Shown here: piece after piece, positions 34,369 to 45,846 of the stretch
Numbering within the stretch: the first letter of the stretch is position 1
Layout of the letters: every line of letters begins with the position of its first letter
Source: Limanda limanda
Taxonomy: Eukaryota; Chordata; Actinopteri; Pleuronectiformes; Pleuronectidae
Direction: 5' to 3'
Length of the DNA stretch: 64,000 nt
Assembly: GCF_963576545.1 (NCBI RefSeq)
Contig: NC_083648.1
Span: 27,719,873 to 27,783,872, forward strand
Notes under the pieces: generated by a model
The model's input: the letters and a program-made list of their open reading frames with translations, nothing else
What the model was told of the DNA's origin: nothing
Databases searched by the model: none
Position numbers and translations under genes: made by a program

Positions 34369-35642
34369 GAAGGTCGGAGAGACTTGCAAGTAGGCTCTAC
34401 CCCCACTAAATGGGGTAGCGCGCATCGATCGGTACCATCCTTGAGCTTCTCCGACTTTCGGAAGGGTTAGGGTTAGGGATGAAAGCACATAGGAGAAAGA
34501 GATATTCTTGAATAACTTTTTTTGTGAAGGTCGGAGAGACTTGCAAGTAGGCTCTACCCCCACTAAATGGGGTAGCGCACATCGATCGGTACCATCCTTG
34601 AGCTTCTCCGACTTTCGGAAGGGTTAGGGTTAGGGTTAGGGATGAAAGCACATAGGAGAAAGAGATATTCTTGAATAACTTTTTTTGTGAAGGTCGGAGA
34701 GACTTGGAAAGTGGTTGCATCTGGACTAATTTGGGTCCTGCGGATCGATTGGTACCATCCCCGAGCTTGTACGACCTTCGGAAGAGGTCGACCGACGAAA
34801 TTCCCCCAAATCTGAGGAGATATTCTTGAATAACTTTTTTTGTGAAGGTCGGAGAGACTTGCAAGTAGGCTATACCCCCACTAAATGGGGTTGCGCGCAT
34901 CGATCGGTACCATCCTTGAGCTTCTCCGACTTTCGGAAGGGATAGGGTTAGGGTTAGGGATGAAAGCACATAGGAGAAAGAGATATTCTTGAATAACTTT
35001 TTTTGTGAAGGTCGGAGAGACTTGGAAAGTGGTTGCATCTGGACTAATTTGGGTCCTGCAGATCGATTGGTACCATCCCCGAGCTTGTACGACCTTCGGA
35101 AGAGGTCGACCGACGAAATTCCCCCAAATCTGAGGAGATATTCTTGAATAACTTTTTTTGTGAAGGTCGGAGAGACTTGAAAGTAGGCTCTACCCCCACT
35201 AAATGGGGTAGCGCGCATCGATCGGTACCATCCTTGAGCTTGTCCGACTTTCGGAAGGGTTAGGGTTAGGGTTAGGGATGAAAGCACATAGGAGAAAGAG
35301 ATATTCTTGAATAACTTTTTTTGTGAAGGTCGGAGAGACTTGCAAGTAGGCTCTACCCCCACTAAATGGGGTAGCGCACATCGATCAGTACCATCCTTGA
35401 GCTTCTCCGACTTTCGGAAGGGTTAGGGTTAGGGTTAGGGATGAAAGCACATAGGAGAAAGAGATATTCTTGAATAACTTTTTTTGTGAAGGTCGGAGAG
35501 ACTTGGAAAGTGGTTGCATCTGGACTAATTTGGGTCCTGCGGATCGATTGGTACCATCCCCGAGCTTGTACGACCTTCGGAAGAGGTCGACCGACGAAAT
35601 TCCCCCAAATCTGAGGAGATATTCTTGAATAACTTTTTTTGT
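34369..35642 (+). repeat. Nested 8-mer, copy 2 (1,274 bp)
   Basis: Units: A2 34369, A34526 (G54A), B34689, C34844, B35007 (G54A), A35162 (C19A, C81G), A35325 (G54A, G63A), B35488. Adjacent to copy 1 with the same private markers; the last B lacks G54A. Confidence 0.92.
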
Positions 35643-36123
35643 GAAGGTCGGAGAGACTTGCAAGTAGGCTATACCCCCACTAAATGGGGTTGCGCGCATC
35701 GATCGGTACCATCCTTGAGCTTCTCCGACTTTCGGAAGGGATAGGGTTAGGGTTAGGGATGAAAGCACATAGGAGAAAGAGATATTCTTGAATAACTTTT
35801 TTTGTGAAGGTCGGAGAGACTTGGAAAGTGGTTGCATCTGGACTAATTTGGGTCCTGCGGATCGATTGGTACCATCCCCGAGCTTGTACGACCTTCGAAA
35901 GAGGTCGACCGACGAAATTCCCCCAAATCTGAGGAGATATTCTTGAATAACTTTTTTTGTGAAGGTCGGAGAGACTTGCAAGTAGGCTCTACCCCCACTA
36001 AATGGGGTAGCGCGCATCGATCGGTACCATCCTTGAGCTTCTCCGACTTTCGGAAGGGTTAGGGTTAGGGTTAGGGATGAAAGCACATAGGAGAAAGAGA
36101 TATTCTTGAATAACTTTTTTTGT

Positions 36124-39100
36124 GAAGGTCGGAGAGACTTGCAAGTAGGCTCTACCCCCACTAAATGGGGTTGCGCGCATCGATCGGTACCATCCTTGAG
36201 CTTCTCCGACTTTCGGAAGGGATAGGGTTAGGGTTAGGGATGAAAGCACATAGGAGAAAGAGATATTCTTGAATAACTTTTTTTGTGAAGGTCGGAGAGA
36301 CTTGGAAAGTGGTTGCATCTGGACTAATTTGGGTCCTGCGGATCGATTGGTACCATCCCCGAGCTTGTACGACCTTCGGAAGAGGTCGACCGACGAAATT
36401 CCCCCAAATCTGAGGAGATATTCTTGAATAACTTTTTTTGTGAAGGTCGGAGAGACTTGCAAGTAGGCTCTACCCCCACTAAATGGGGTAGCGCGCATCG
36501 ATCGGTACCATCCTTGAGCTTCTCCGACTTTCGGAAGGGTTAGGGTTAGGGTTAGGGATGAAAGCACATAGGAGAAAGAGATATTCTTGAATAACTTTTT
36601 TTGTGAAGGTCGGAGAGACTTGCAAGTAGGCTCTACCCCCACTAAATGGGGTAGCGCGCATCGATCGGTACCATCCTTGAGCTTCTCCGACTTTCGGAAG
36701 GGTTAGGGTTAGGGTTAGGGATGAAAGCACATAGGAGAAAGAGATATTCTTGAATAACTTTTTTTGTGAAGGTCGGAGAGACTTGGAAAGTGGTTGCATC
36801 TGGACTAATTTGGGTCCTGCGGATCGATTGGTACCATCCCCGAGCTTGTACGACCTTCGGAAGAGGTCGACCGACGAAATTCCCCCAAATCTGAGGAGAT
36901 ATTCTTGAATAACTTTTTTTGTGAAGGTCGGAGAGACTTGCAAGTAGGCTCTACCCCCACTAAATGGGGTAGCGCGCATCGATCGGTACCATCCTCGAGC
37001 TTCTCCGACTTTCGGAAGGGTTAGGGTTAGGGTTAGGGATGAAAGCACATAGGAGAAAGAGATATTCTTGAATAACTTTTTTTGTGAAGGTCGGAGAGAC
37101 TTGCAAGTAGGCTCTACCCCCACTAAATGGGGTAGCGCGCATCGATCGGTACCATCCTTGAGCTTCTCCGACTTTCGGAAGGGTTAGGGTTAGGGATGAA
37201 AGCACATAGGAGAAAGAGATATTCTTGAATAACTTTTTTTGTGAAGGTCGAAGAGACTTGGAAAGTGGTTGCATCTGGACTAATTTGGGTCCTGCGGATC
37301 GATTGGTACCATCCCCGAGCTTGTACGACCTTCGAAAGAGGTCGACCGACGAAATTCCCCCAAATCTGAGGAGATATTCTTGAATAACTTTTTTTGTGAA
37401 GGTCGGAGAGACTTGCAAGTAGGCTCTACCCCCACTAAATGGGGTAGCGCGCATCGATCGGTACCATCCTTGAGCTTCTCCGACTTTCGGAAGGGTTAGG
37501 GTTAGGGATGAAAGCACATAGGAGAAAGAGATATTCTTGAATAACTTTTTTTGTGAAGGTCGGAGAGACTTGCAAGTAGGCTCTACCCCCACTAAATGGG
37601 GTAGCGCGCATCGATCGGTACCATCCTTGAGCTTCTCCGACTTTCGGAAGGGTTAGGGTTAGGGTTAGGGATGAAAGCACATAGGAGAAAGAGATATTCT
37701 TGAATAACTTTTTTTGTGAAGGTCGGAGAGACTTGGAAAGTGGTTGCATCTGGACTAATTTGGGTCCTGCGGATCGATTGGTACCATCCCCGAGCTTGTA
37801 CGACCTTCGGAAGAGGTCGACCGACGAAATTCCCCCAAATCTGAGGAGATATTCTTGAATAACTTTTTTTGTGAAGGTCGGAGAGACTTGCAAGTAGGCT
37901 ATACCCCCACTAAATGGGGTTGCGCGCATCGATCGGTACCATCCTTGAGCTTCTCCGACTTTCGGAAGGGATAGGGTTAGGGTTAGGGATGAAAGCACAT
38001 AGGAGAAAGAGATATTCTTGAATAACTTTTTTTGTGAAGGTCGGAGAGACTTGGAAAGTGGTTGCATCTGGACTAATTTGGGTCCTGCGGATCGATTGGT
38101 ACCATCCCCGAGCTTGTACGACCTTCGGAAGAGGTCGACCGACGAAATTCCCCCAAATCTGAGGAGATATTCTTGAATAACTTTTTTTGTGAAGGTCGGA
38201 GAGACTTGCAAGTAGGCTCTACCCCCACTAAATGGGGTAGCGCGCATCGATCGGTACCATCCTTGAGCTTCTCCGACTTTCGGAAGGGTTAGGGTTAGGG
38301 ATGAAAGCACATAGGAGAAAGAGATATTCTTGAATAACTTTTTTTGTGAAGGTCGGAGAGACTTGCAAGTAGGCTCTACCCCCACTAAATGGGGTAGCGC
38401 ACATCGATCGGTACCATCCTTGAGCTTCTCCGACTTTCGGAAGGGTTAGGGTTAGGGTTAGGGATGAAAGCACATAGGAGAAAGAGATATTCTTGAATAA
38501 CTTTTTTTGTGAAGGTCGGAGAGACTTGGAAAGTGGTTGCATCTGGACTAATTTGGGTCCTGCGGATCGATTGGTACCATCCCCGAGCTTGTACGACCTT
38601 CGGAAGAGGTCGACCGACGAAATTCCCCCAAATCTGAGGAGATATTCTTGAATAACTTTTTTTGTGAAGGTCGGAGAGACTTGCAAGTAGGCTATACCCC
38701 CACTAAATGGGGTTGCGCGCATCGATCGGTACCATCCTTGAGCTTCTCCGACTTTCGGAAGGGATAGGGTTAGGGTTAGGGATGAAAGCACATAGGAGAA
38801 AGAGATATTCTTGAATAACTTTTTTTGTGAAGGTCGGAGAGACTTGGAAAGTGGTTGCATCTGGACTAATTTGGGTCCTGCAGATCGATTGGTACCATCC
38901 CCGAGCTTGTACGACCTTCGGAAGAGGTCGACCGACGAAATTCCCCCAAATCTGAGGAGATATTCTTGAATAACTTTTTTTGTGAAGGTCGGAGAGACTT
39001 GAAAGTAGGCTCTACCCCCACTAAATGGGGTAGCGCGCATCGATCGGTACCATCCTTGAGCTTGTCCGACTTTCGGAAGGGTTAGGGTTAGGGTTAGGGA

Positions 39101-41219
39101 TGAAAGCACATAGGAGAAAGAGATATTCTTGAATAACTTTTTTTGTGAAGGTCGGAGAGACTTGCAAGTAGGCTCTACCCCCACTAAATGGGGTAGCGCA
39201 CATCGATCAGTACCATCCTTGAGCTTCTCCGACTTTCGGAAGGGTTAGGGTTAGGGTTAGGGATGAAAGCACATAGGAGAAAGAGATATTCTTGAATAAC
39301 TTTTTTTGTGAAGGTCGGAGAGACTTGGAAAGTGGTTGCATCTGGACTAATTTGGGTCCTGCAGATCGATTGGTACCATCCCCGAGCTTGTACGACCTTC
39401 GGAAGAGGTCGACCGACGAAATTCCCCCAAATCTGAGGAGATATTCTTGAATAACTTTTTTTGTGAAGGTCGGAGAGACTTGCAAGTAGGCTCTACCCCC
39501 ACTAAATGGGGTAGCGCGCATCGATCGGTACCATCCTTGAGCTTCTCCGACTTTCGGAAGGGTTAGGGTTAGGGATGAAAGCACATAGGAGAAAGAGATA
39601 TTCTTGAATAACTTTTTTTGTGAAGGTCGGAGAGACTTGCAAGTAGGCTCTACCCCCACTAAATGGGGTAGCGCACATCGATCGGTACCATCCTTGAGCT
39701 TCTCCGACTTTCGGAAGGGTTAGGGTTAGGGTTAGGGATGAAAGCACATAGGAGAAAGAGATATTCTTGAATAACTTTTTTTGTGAAGGTCGGAGAGACT
39801 TGGAAAGTGGTTGCATCTGGACTAATTTGGGTCCTGCGGATCGATTGGTACCATCCCCGAGCTTGTACGACCTTCGGAAGAGGTCGACCGACGAAATTCC
39901 CCCAAATCTGAGGAGATATTCTTGAATAACTTTTTTTGTGAAGGTCGGAGAGACTTGCAAGTAGGCTATACCCCCACTAAATGGGGTTGCGCGCATCGAT
40001 CGGTACCATCCTTGAGCTTCTCCGACTTTCGGAAGGGATAGGGTTAGGGTTAGGGATGAAAGCACATAGGAGAAAGAGATATTCTTGAATAACTTTTTTT
40101 GTGAAGGTCGGAGAGACTTGGAAAGTGGTTGCATCTGGACTAATTTGGGTCCTGCAGATCGATTGGTACCATCCCCGAGCTTGTACGACCTTCGGAAGAG
40201 GTCGACCGACGAAATTCCCCCAAATCTGAGGAGATATTCTTGAATAACTTTTTTTGTGAAGGTCGGAGAGACTTGAAAGTAGGCTCTACCCCCACTAAAT
40301 GGGGTAGCGCGCATCGATCGGTACCATCCTTGAGCTTGTCCGACTTTCGGAAGGGTTAGGGTTAGGGTTAGGGATGAAAGCACATAGGAGAAAGAGATAT
40401 TCTTGAATAACTTTTTTTGTGAAGGTCGGAGAGACTTGCAAGTAGGCTCTACCCCCACTAAATGGGGTAGCGCACATCGATCAGTACCATCCTTGAGCTT
40501 CTCCGACTTTCGGAAGGGTTAGGGTTAGGGTTAGGGATGAAAGCACATAGGAGAAAGAGATATTCTTGAATAACTTTTTTTGTGAAGGTCGGAGAGACTT
40601 GGAAAGTGGTTGCATCTGGACTAATTTGGGTCCTGCGGATCGATTGGTACCATCCCCGAGCTTGTACGACCTTCGGAAGAGGTCGACCGACGAAATTCCC
40701 CCAAATCTGAGGAGATATTCTTGAATAACTTTTTTTGTGAAGGTCGGAGAGACTTGCAAGTAGGCTATACCCCCACTAAATGGGGTTGCGCGCATCGATC
40801 GGTACCATCCTTGAGCTTCTCCGACTTTCGGAAGGGATAGGGTTAGGGTTAGGGATGAAAGCACATAGGAGAAAGAGATATTCTTGAATAACTTTTTTTG
40901 TGAAGGTCGGAGAGACTTGGAAAGTGGTTGCATCTGGACTAATTTGGGTCCTGCGGATCGATTGGTACCATCCCCGAGCTTGTACGACCTTCGAAAGAGG
41001 TCGACCGACGAAATTCCCCCAAATCTGAGGAGATATTCTTGAATAACTTTTTTTGTGAAGGTCGGAGAGACTTGCAAGTAGGCTCTACCCCCACTAAATG
41101 GGGTAGCGCGCATCGATCGGTACCATCCTTGAGCTTCTCCGACTTTCGGAAGGGTTAGGGTTAGGGTTAGGGATGAAAGCACATAGGAGAAAGAGATATT
41201 CTTGAATAACTTTTTTTGT
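36124..41219 (+). repeat. 5,096-bp tandem duplication, copy 2
   Basis: Units: A36124 (A49T and T99A without C29A), B36287, A36442, A36605, B36768, A36923 (T74C), A2 37086, B37243 (G9A, G93A), A2 37398, A37555, B37718, C37873, B38036, A2 38191, A38348 (G54A), B38511, C38666, B38829 (G54A), A38984 (C19A, C81G), A39147 (G54A, G63A), B39310 (G54A), A2 39465, A39622 (G54A), B39785, C39940, B40103 (G54A), A40258 (C19A, C81G), A40421 (G54A, G63A), B40584, C40739, B40902 (G93A), A41057. Confidence 0.92.
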
Positions 41220-44200
41220 GAAGGTCGGAGAGACTTGCAAGTAGGCTCTACCCCCACTAAATGGGGTAGCGCGCATCGATCGGTACCATCCTTGAGCTTC
41301 TCCGACTTTCGGAAGGGTTAGGGTTAGGGTTAGGGATGAAAGCACATAGGAGAAAGAGATATTCTTGAATAACTTTTTTTGTGAAGGTCGGAGAGACTTG
41401 GAAAGTGGTTGCATCTGGACTAATTTGGGTCCTGCGGATCGATTGGTACCATCCCCGAGCTTGTACGACCTTCGGAAGAGGTCGACCGACGAAATTCCCC
41501 CAAATCTGAGGAGATATTCTTGAATAACTTTTTTTGTGAAGGTCGGAGAGACTTGCAAGTAGGCTCTACCCCCACTAAATGGGGTAGCGCGCATCGATCG
41601 GTACCATCCTCGAGCTTCTCCGACTTTCGGAAGGGTTAGGGTTAGGGTTAGGGATGAAAGCACATAGGAGAAAGAGATATTCTTGAATAACTTTTTTTGT
41701 GAAGGTCGGAGAGACTTGCAAGTAGGCTCTACCCCCACTAAATGGGGTAGCGCGCATCGATCGGTACCATCCTTGAGCTTCTCCGACTTTCGGAAGGGTT
41801 AGGGTTAGGGATGAAAGCACATAGGAGAAAGAGATATTCTTGAATAACTTTTTTTGTGAAGGTCGAAGAGACTTGGAAAGTGGTTGCATCTGGACTAATT
41901 TGGGTCCTGCGGATCGATTGGTACCATCCCCGAGCTTGTACGACCTTCGAAAGAGGTCGACCGACGAAATTCCCCCAAATCTGAGGAGATATTCTTGAAT
42001 AACTTTTTTTGTGAAGGTCGGAGAGACTTGCAAGTAGGCTCTACCCCCACTAAATGGGGTAGCGCGCATCGATCGGTACCATCCTTGAGCTTCTCCGACT
42101 TTCGGAAGGGTTAGGGTTAGGGTTAGGGATGAAAGCACATAGGAGAAAGAGATATTCTTGAATAACTTTTTTTGTGAAGGTCGGAGAGACTTGCAAGTAG
42201 GCTCTACCCCCACTAAATGGGGTAGCGCGCATCGATCGGTACCATCCTTGAGCTTCTCCGACTTTCGGAAGGGTTAGGGTTAGGGTTAGGGATGAAAGCA
42301 CATAGGAGAAAGAGATATTCTTGAATAACTTTTTTTGTGAAGGTCGGAGAGACTTGGAAAGTGGTTGCATCTGGACTAATTTGGGTCCTGCGGATCGATT
42401 GGTACCATCCCCGAGCTTGTACGACCTTCGGAAGAGGTCGACCGACGAAATTCCCCCAAATCTGAGGAGATATTCTTGAATAACTTTTTTTGTGAAGGTC
42501 GGAGAGACTTGCAAGTAGGCTATACCCCCACTAAATGGGGTTGCGCGCATCGATCGGTACCATCCTTGAGCTTCTCCGACTTTCGGAAGGGATAGGGTTA
42601 GGGTTAGGGATGAAAGCACATAGGAGAAAGAGATATTCTTGAATAACTTTTTTTGTGAAGGTCGGAGAGACTTGGAAAGTGGTTGCATCTGGACTAATTT
42701 GGGTCCTGCGGATCGATTGGTACCATCCCCGAGCTTGTACGACCTTCGGAAGAGGTCGACCGACGAAATTCCCCCAAATCTGAGGAGATATTCTTGAATA
42801 ACTTTTTTTGTGAAGGTCGGAGAGACTTGCAAGTAGGCTCTACCCCCACTAAATGGGGTAACGCGCATCGATCGGTACCATCCTTGAGCTTCTCCGACTT
42901 TCGGAAGGGTTAGGGTTAGGGTTAGGGATGAAAGCACATAGGAGAAAGAGATATTCTTGAATAACTTTTTTTGTGAAGGTCGGAGAGACTTGCAAGTAGG
43001 CTCTACCCCCACTAAATGGGGTAGCGCACATCGATCGGTACCATCCTTGAGCTTCTCCGACTTTCGGAAGGGTTAGGGTTAGGGTTAGGGATGAAAGCAC
43101 ATAGGAGAAAGAGATATTCTTGAATAACTTTTTTTGTGAAGGTCGGAGAGACTTGGAAAGTGGTTGCATCTGGACTAATTTGGGTCCTGCGGATCGATTG
43201 GTACCATCCCCGAGCTTGTACGACCTTCGGAAGAGGTCGACCGACGAAATTCCCCCAAATCTGAGGAGATATTCTTGAATAACTTTTTTTGTGAAGGTCG
43301 GAGAGACTTGCAAGTAGGCTATACCCCCACTAAATGGGGTTGCGCGCATCGATCGGTACCATCCTTGAGCTTCTCCGACTTTCGGAAGGGATAGGGTTAG
43401 GGTTAGGGATGAAAGCACATAGGAGAAAGAGATATTCTTGAATAACTTTTTTTGTGAAGGTCGGAGAGACTTGGAAAGTGGTTGCATCTGGACTAATTTG
43501 GGTCCTGCAGATCGATTGGTACCATCCCCGAGCTTGTACGACCTTCGGAAGAGGTCGACCGACGAAATTCCCCCAAATCTGAGGAGATATTCTTGAATAA
43601 CTTTTTTTGTGAAGGTCGGAGAGACTTGCAAGTAGGCTCTACCCCCACTAAATGGGGTAGCGCGCATCGATCGGTACCATCCTTGAGCTTCTCCGACTTT
43701 CGGAAGGGTTAGGGTTAGGGTTAGGGATGAAAGCACATAGGAGAAAGAGATATTCTTGAATAACTTTTTTTGTGAAGGTCGGAGAGACTTGCAAGTAGGC
43801 TCTACCCCCACTAAATGGGGTAGCGCACATCGATCAGTACCATCCTTGAGCTTCTCCGACTTTCGGAAGGGTTAGGGTTAGGGTTAGGGATGAAAGCACA
43901 TAGGAGAAAGAGATATTCTTGAATAACTTTTTTTGTGAAGGTCGGAGAGACTTGGAAAGTGGTTGCATCTGGACTAATTTGGGTCCTGCGGATCGATTGG
44001 TACCATCCCCGAGCTTGTACGACCTTCGGAAGAGGTCGACCGACGAAATTCCCCCAAATCTGAGGAGATATTCTTGAATAACTTTTTTTGTGAAGGTCGG
44101 AGAGACTTGCAAGTAGGCTATACCCCCACTAAATGGGGTTGCGCGCATCGATCGGTACCATCCTTGAGCTTCTCCGACTTTCGGAAGGGATAGGGTTAGG

Positions 44201-45846
44201 GTTAGGGATGAAAGCACATAGGAGAAAGAGATATTCTTGAATAACTTTTTTTGTGAAGGTCGGAGAGACTTGGAAAGTGGTTGCATCTGGACTAATTTGG
44301 GTCCTGCGGATCGATTGGTACCATCCCCGAGCTTGTACGACCTTCGGAAGAGGTCGACCGACGAAATTCCCCCAAATCTGAGGAGATATTCTTGAATAAC
44401 TTTTTTTGTGAAGGTCGGAGAGACTTGCAAGTAGGCTCTACCCCCACTAAATGGGGTAGCGCGCATCGATCGGTACCATCCTTGAGCTTCTCCGACTTTC
44501 GGAAGGGTTAGGGTTAGGGATGAAAGCACATAGGAGAAAGAGATATTCTTGAATAACTTTTTTTGTGAAGGTCGGAGAGACTTGCAAGTAGGCTCTACCC
44601 CCACTAAATGGGGTAGCGCACATCGATCGGTACCATCCTTGAGCTTCTCCGACTTTCGGAAGGGTTAGGGTTAGGGTTAGGGATGAAAGCACATAGGAGA
44701 AAGAGATATTCTTGAATAACTTTTTTTGTGAAGGTCGGAGAGACTTGGAAAGTGGTTGCATCTGGACTAATTTGGGTCCTGCGGATCGATTGGTACCATC
44801 CCCGAGCTTGTACGACCTTCGGAAGAGGTCGACCGACGAAATTCCCCCAAATCTGAGGAGATATTCTTGAATAACTTTTTTTGTGAAGGTCGGAGAGACT
44901 TGCAAGTAGGCTCTACCCCCACTAAATGGGGTAGCGCGCATCGATCAGTACCATCCTTGAGCTTCTCCGACTTTCGGAAGGGTTAGGGTTAGGGTTAGGG
45001 ATGAAAGCACATAGGAGAAAGAGATATTCTTGAATAACTTTTTTTGTGAAGGTCGGAGAGACTTGCAAGTAGGCTCTACCCCCACTAAATGGGGTAGCGC
45101 ACATCGATCGGTACCATCCTTGAGCTTCTCCGACTTTCGGAAGGGTTAGGGTTAGGGTTAGGGATGAAAGCACATAGGAGAAAGAGATATTCTTGAATAA
45201 CTTTTTTTGTGAAGGTCGGAGAGACTTGGAAAGTGGTTGCATCTGGACTAATTTGGGTCCTGCGGATCGATTGGTACCATCCCCGAGCTTGTACGACCTT
45301 CGGAAGAGGTCGACCGACGAAATTCCCCCAAATCTGAGGAGATATTCTTGAATAACTTTTTTTGTGAAGGTCGGAGAGACTTGCAAGTAGGCTATACCCC
45401 CACTAAATGGGGTTGCGCGCATCGATCGGTACCATCCTTGAGCTTCTCCGACTTTCGGAAGGGATAGGGTTAGGGTTAGGGATGAAAGCACATAGGAGAA
45501 AGAGATATTCTTGAATAACTTTTTTTGTGAAGGTCGGAGAGACTTGGAAAGTGGTTGCATCTGGACTAATTTGGGTCCTGCAGATCGATTGGTACCATCC
45601 CCGAGCTTGTACGACCTTCGGAAGAGGTCGACCGACGAAATTCCCCCAAATCTGAGGAGATATTCTTGAATAACTTTTTTTGTGAAGGTCGGAGAGACTT
45701 GCAAGTAGGCTCTACCCCCACTAAATGGGGTAGCGCGCATCGATCGGTACCATCCTTGAGCTTCTCCGACTTTCGGAAGGGTTAGGGTTAGGGTTAGGGA
45801 TGAAAGCACATAGGAGAAAGAGATATTCTTGAATAACTTTTTTTGT
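41220..45846 (+). repeat. Diverged third copy and 5-mer series
   Basis: Units: A41220, B41383, A41538 (T74C), A2 41701, B41858 (G9A, G93A), A42013, A42176, B42339, C42494, B42657, A42812 (ggtaacg), A42975 (G54A), B43138, C43293, B43456 (G54A), A43611, A43774 (G54A, G63A), B43937, C44092, B44255, A2 44410, A44567 (G54A), B44730, A44885 (G63A), A45048 (G54A), B45211, C45366, B45529 (G54A), A45684. The part to about 44,254 follows the order of 36605-40901 without the nested 8-mer repeat, and lacks C19A/C81G. Confidence 0.88.

Larger units (their letters stand above)
31028..36123 (+). repeat. 5,096-bp tandem duplication, copy 1
   Basis: Begins at C31028 and ends with A35961. It overlaps the end of the 20-unit block and includes B32622, C32777, B32940, the two nested 8-mers (33095-35642), then B35643, C35643+155 series: C35643 is the C unit, preceded by B35488 and followed by B35806 (G93A) and A35961. 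Every unit type, hexamer count and marker I compared recurs 5,096 bp downstream, except that the first unit of copy 2 is an A/C chimera. Confidence 0.9.

Noticed and set aside
31028..41219. Assembly artefact as the explanation for the near-exact 5,096-bp duplication
   Set aside because: Not fully excluded, but the chimeric first unit of copy 2 and the unit differences after 41,220 are easier to explain by real unequal exchange. Read-depth data would decide.
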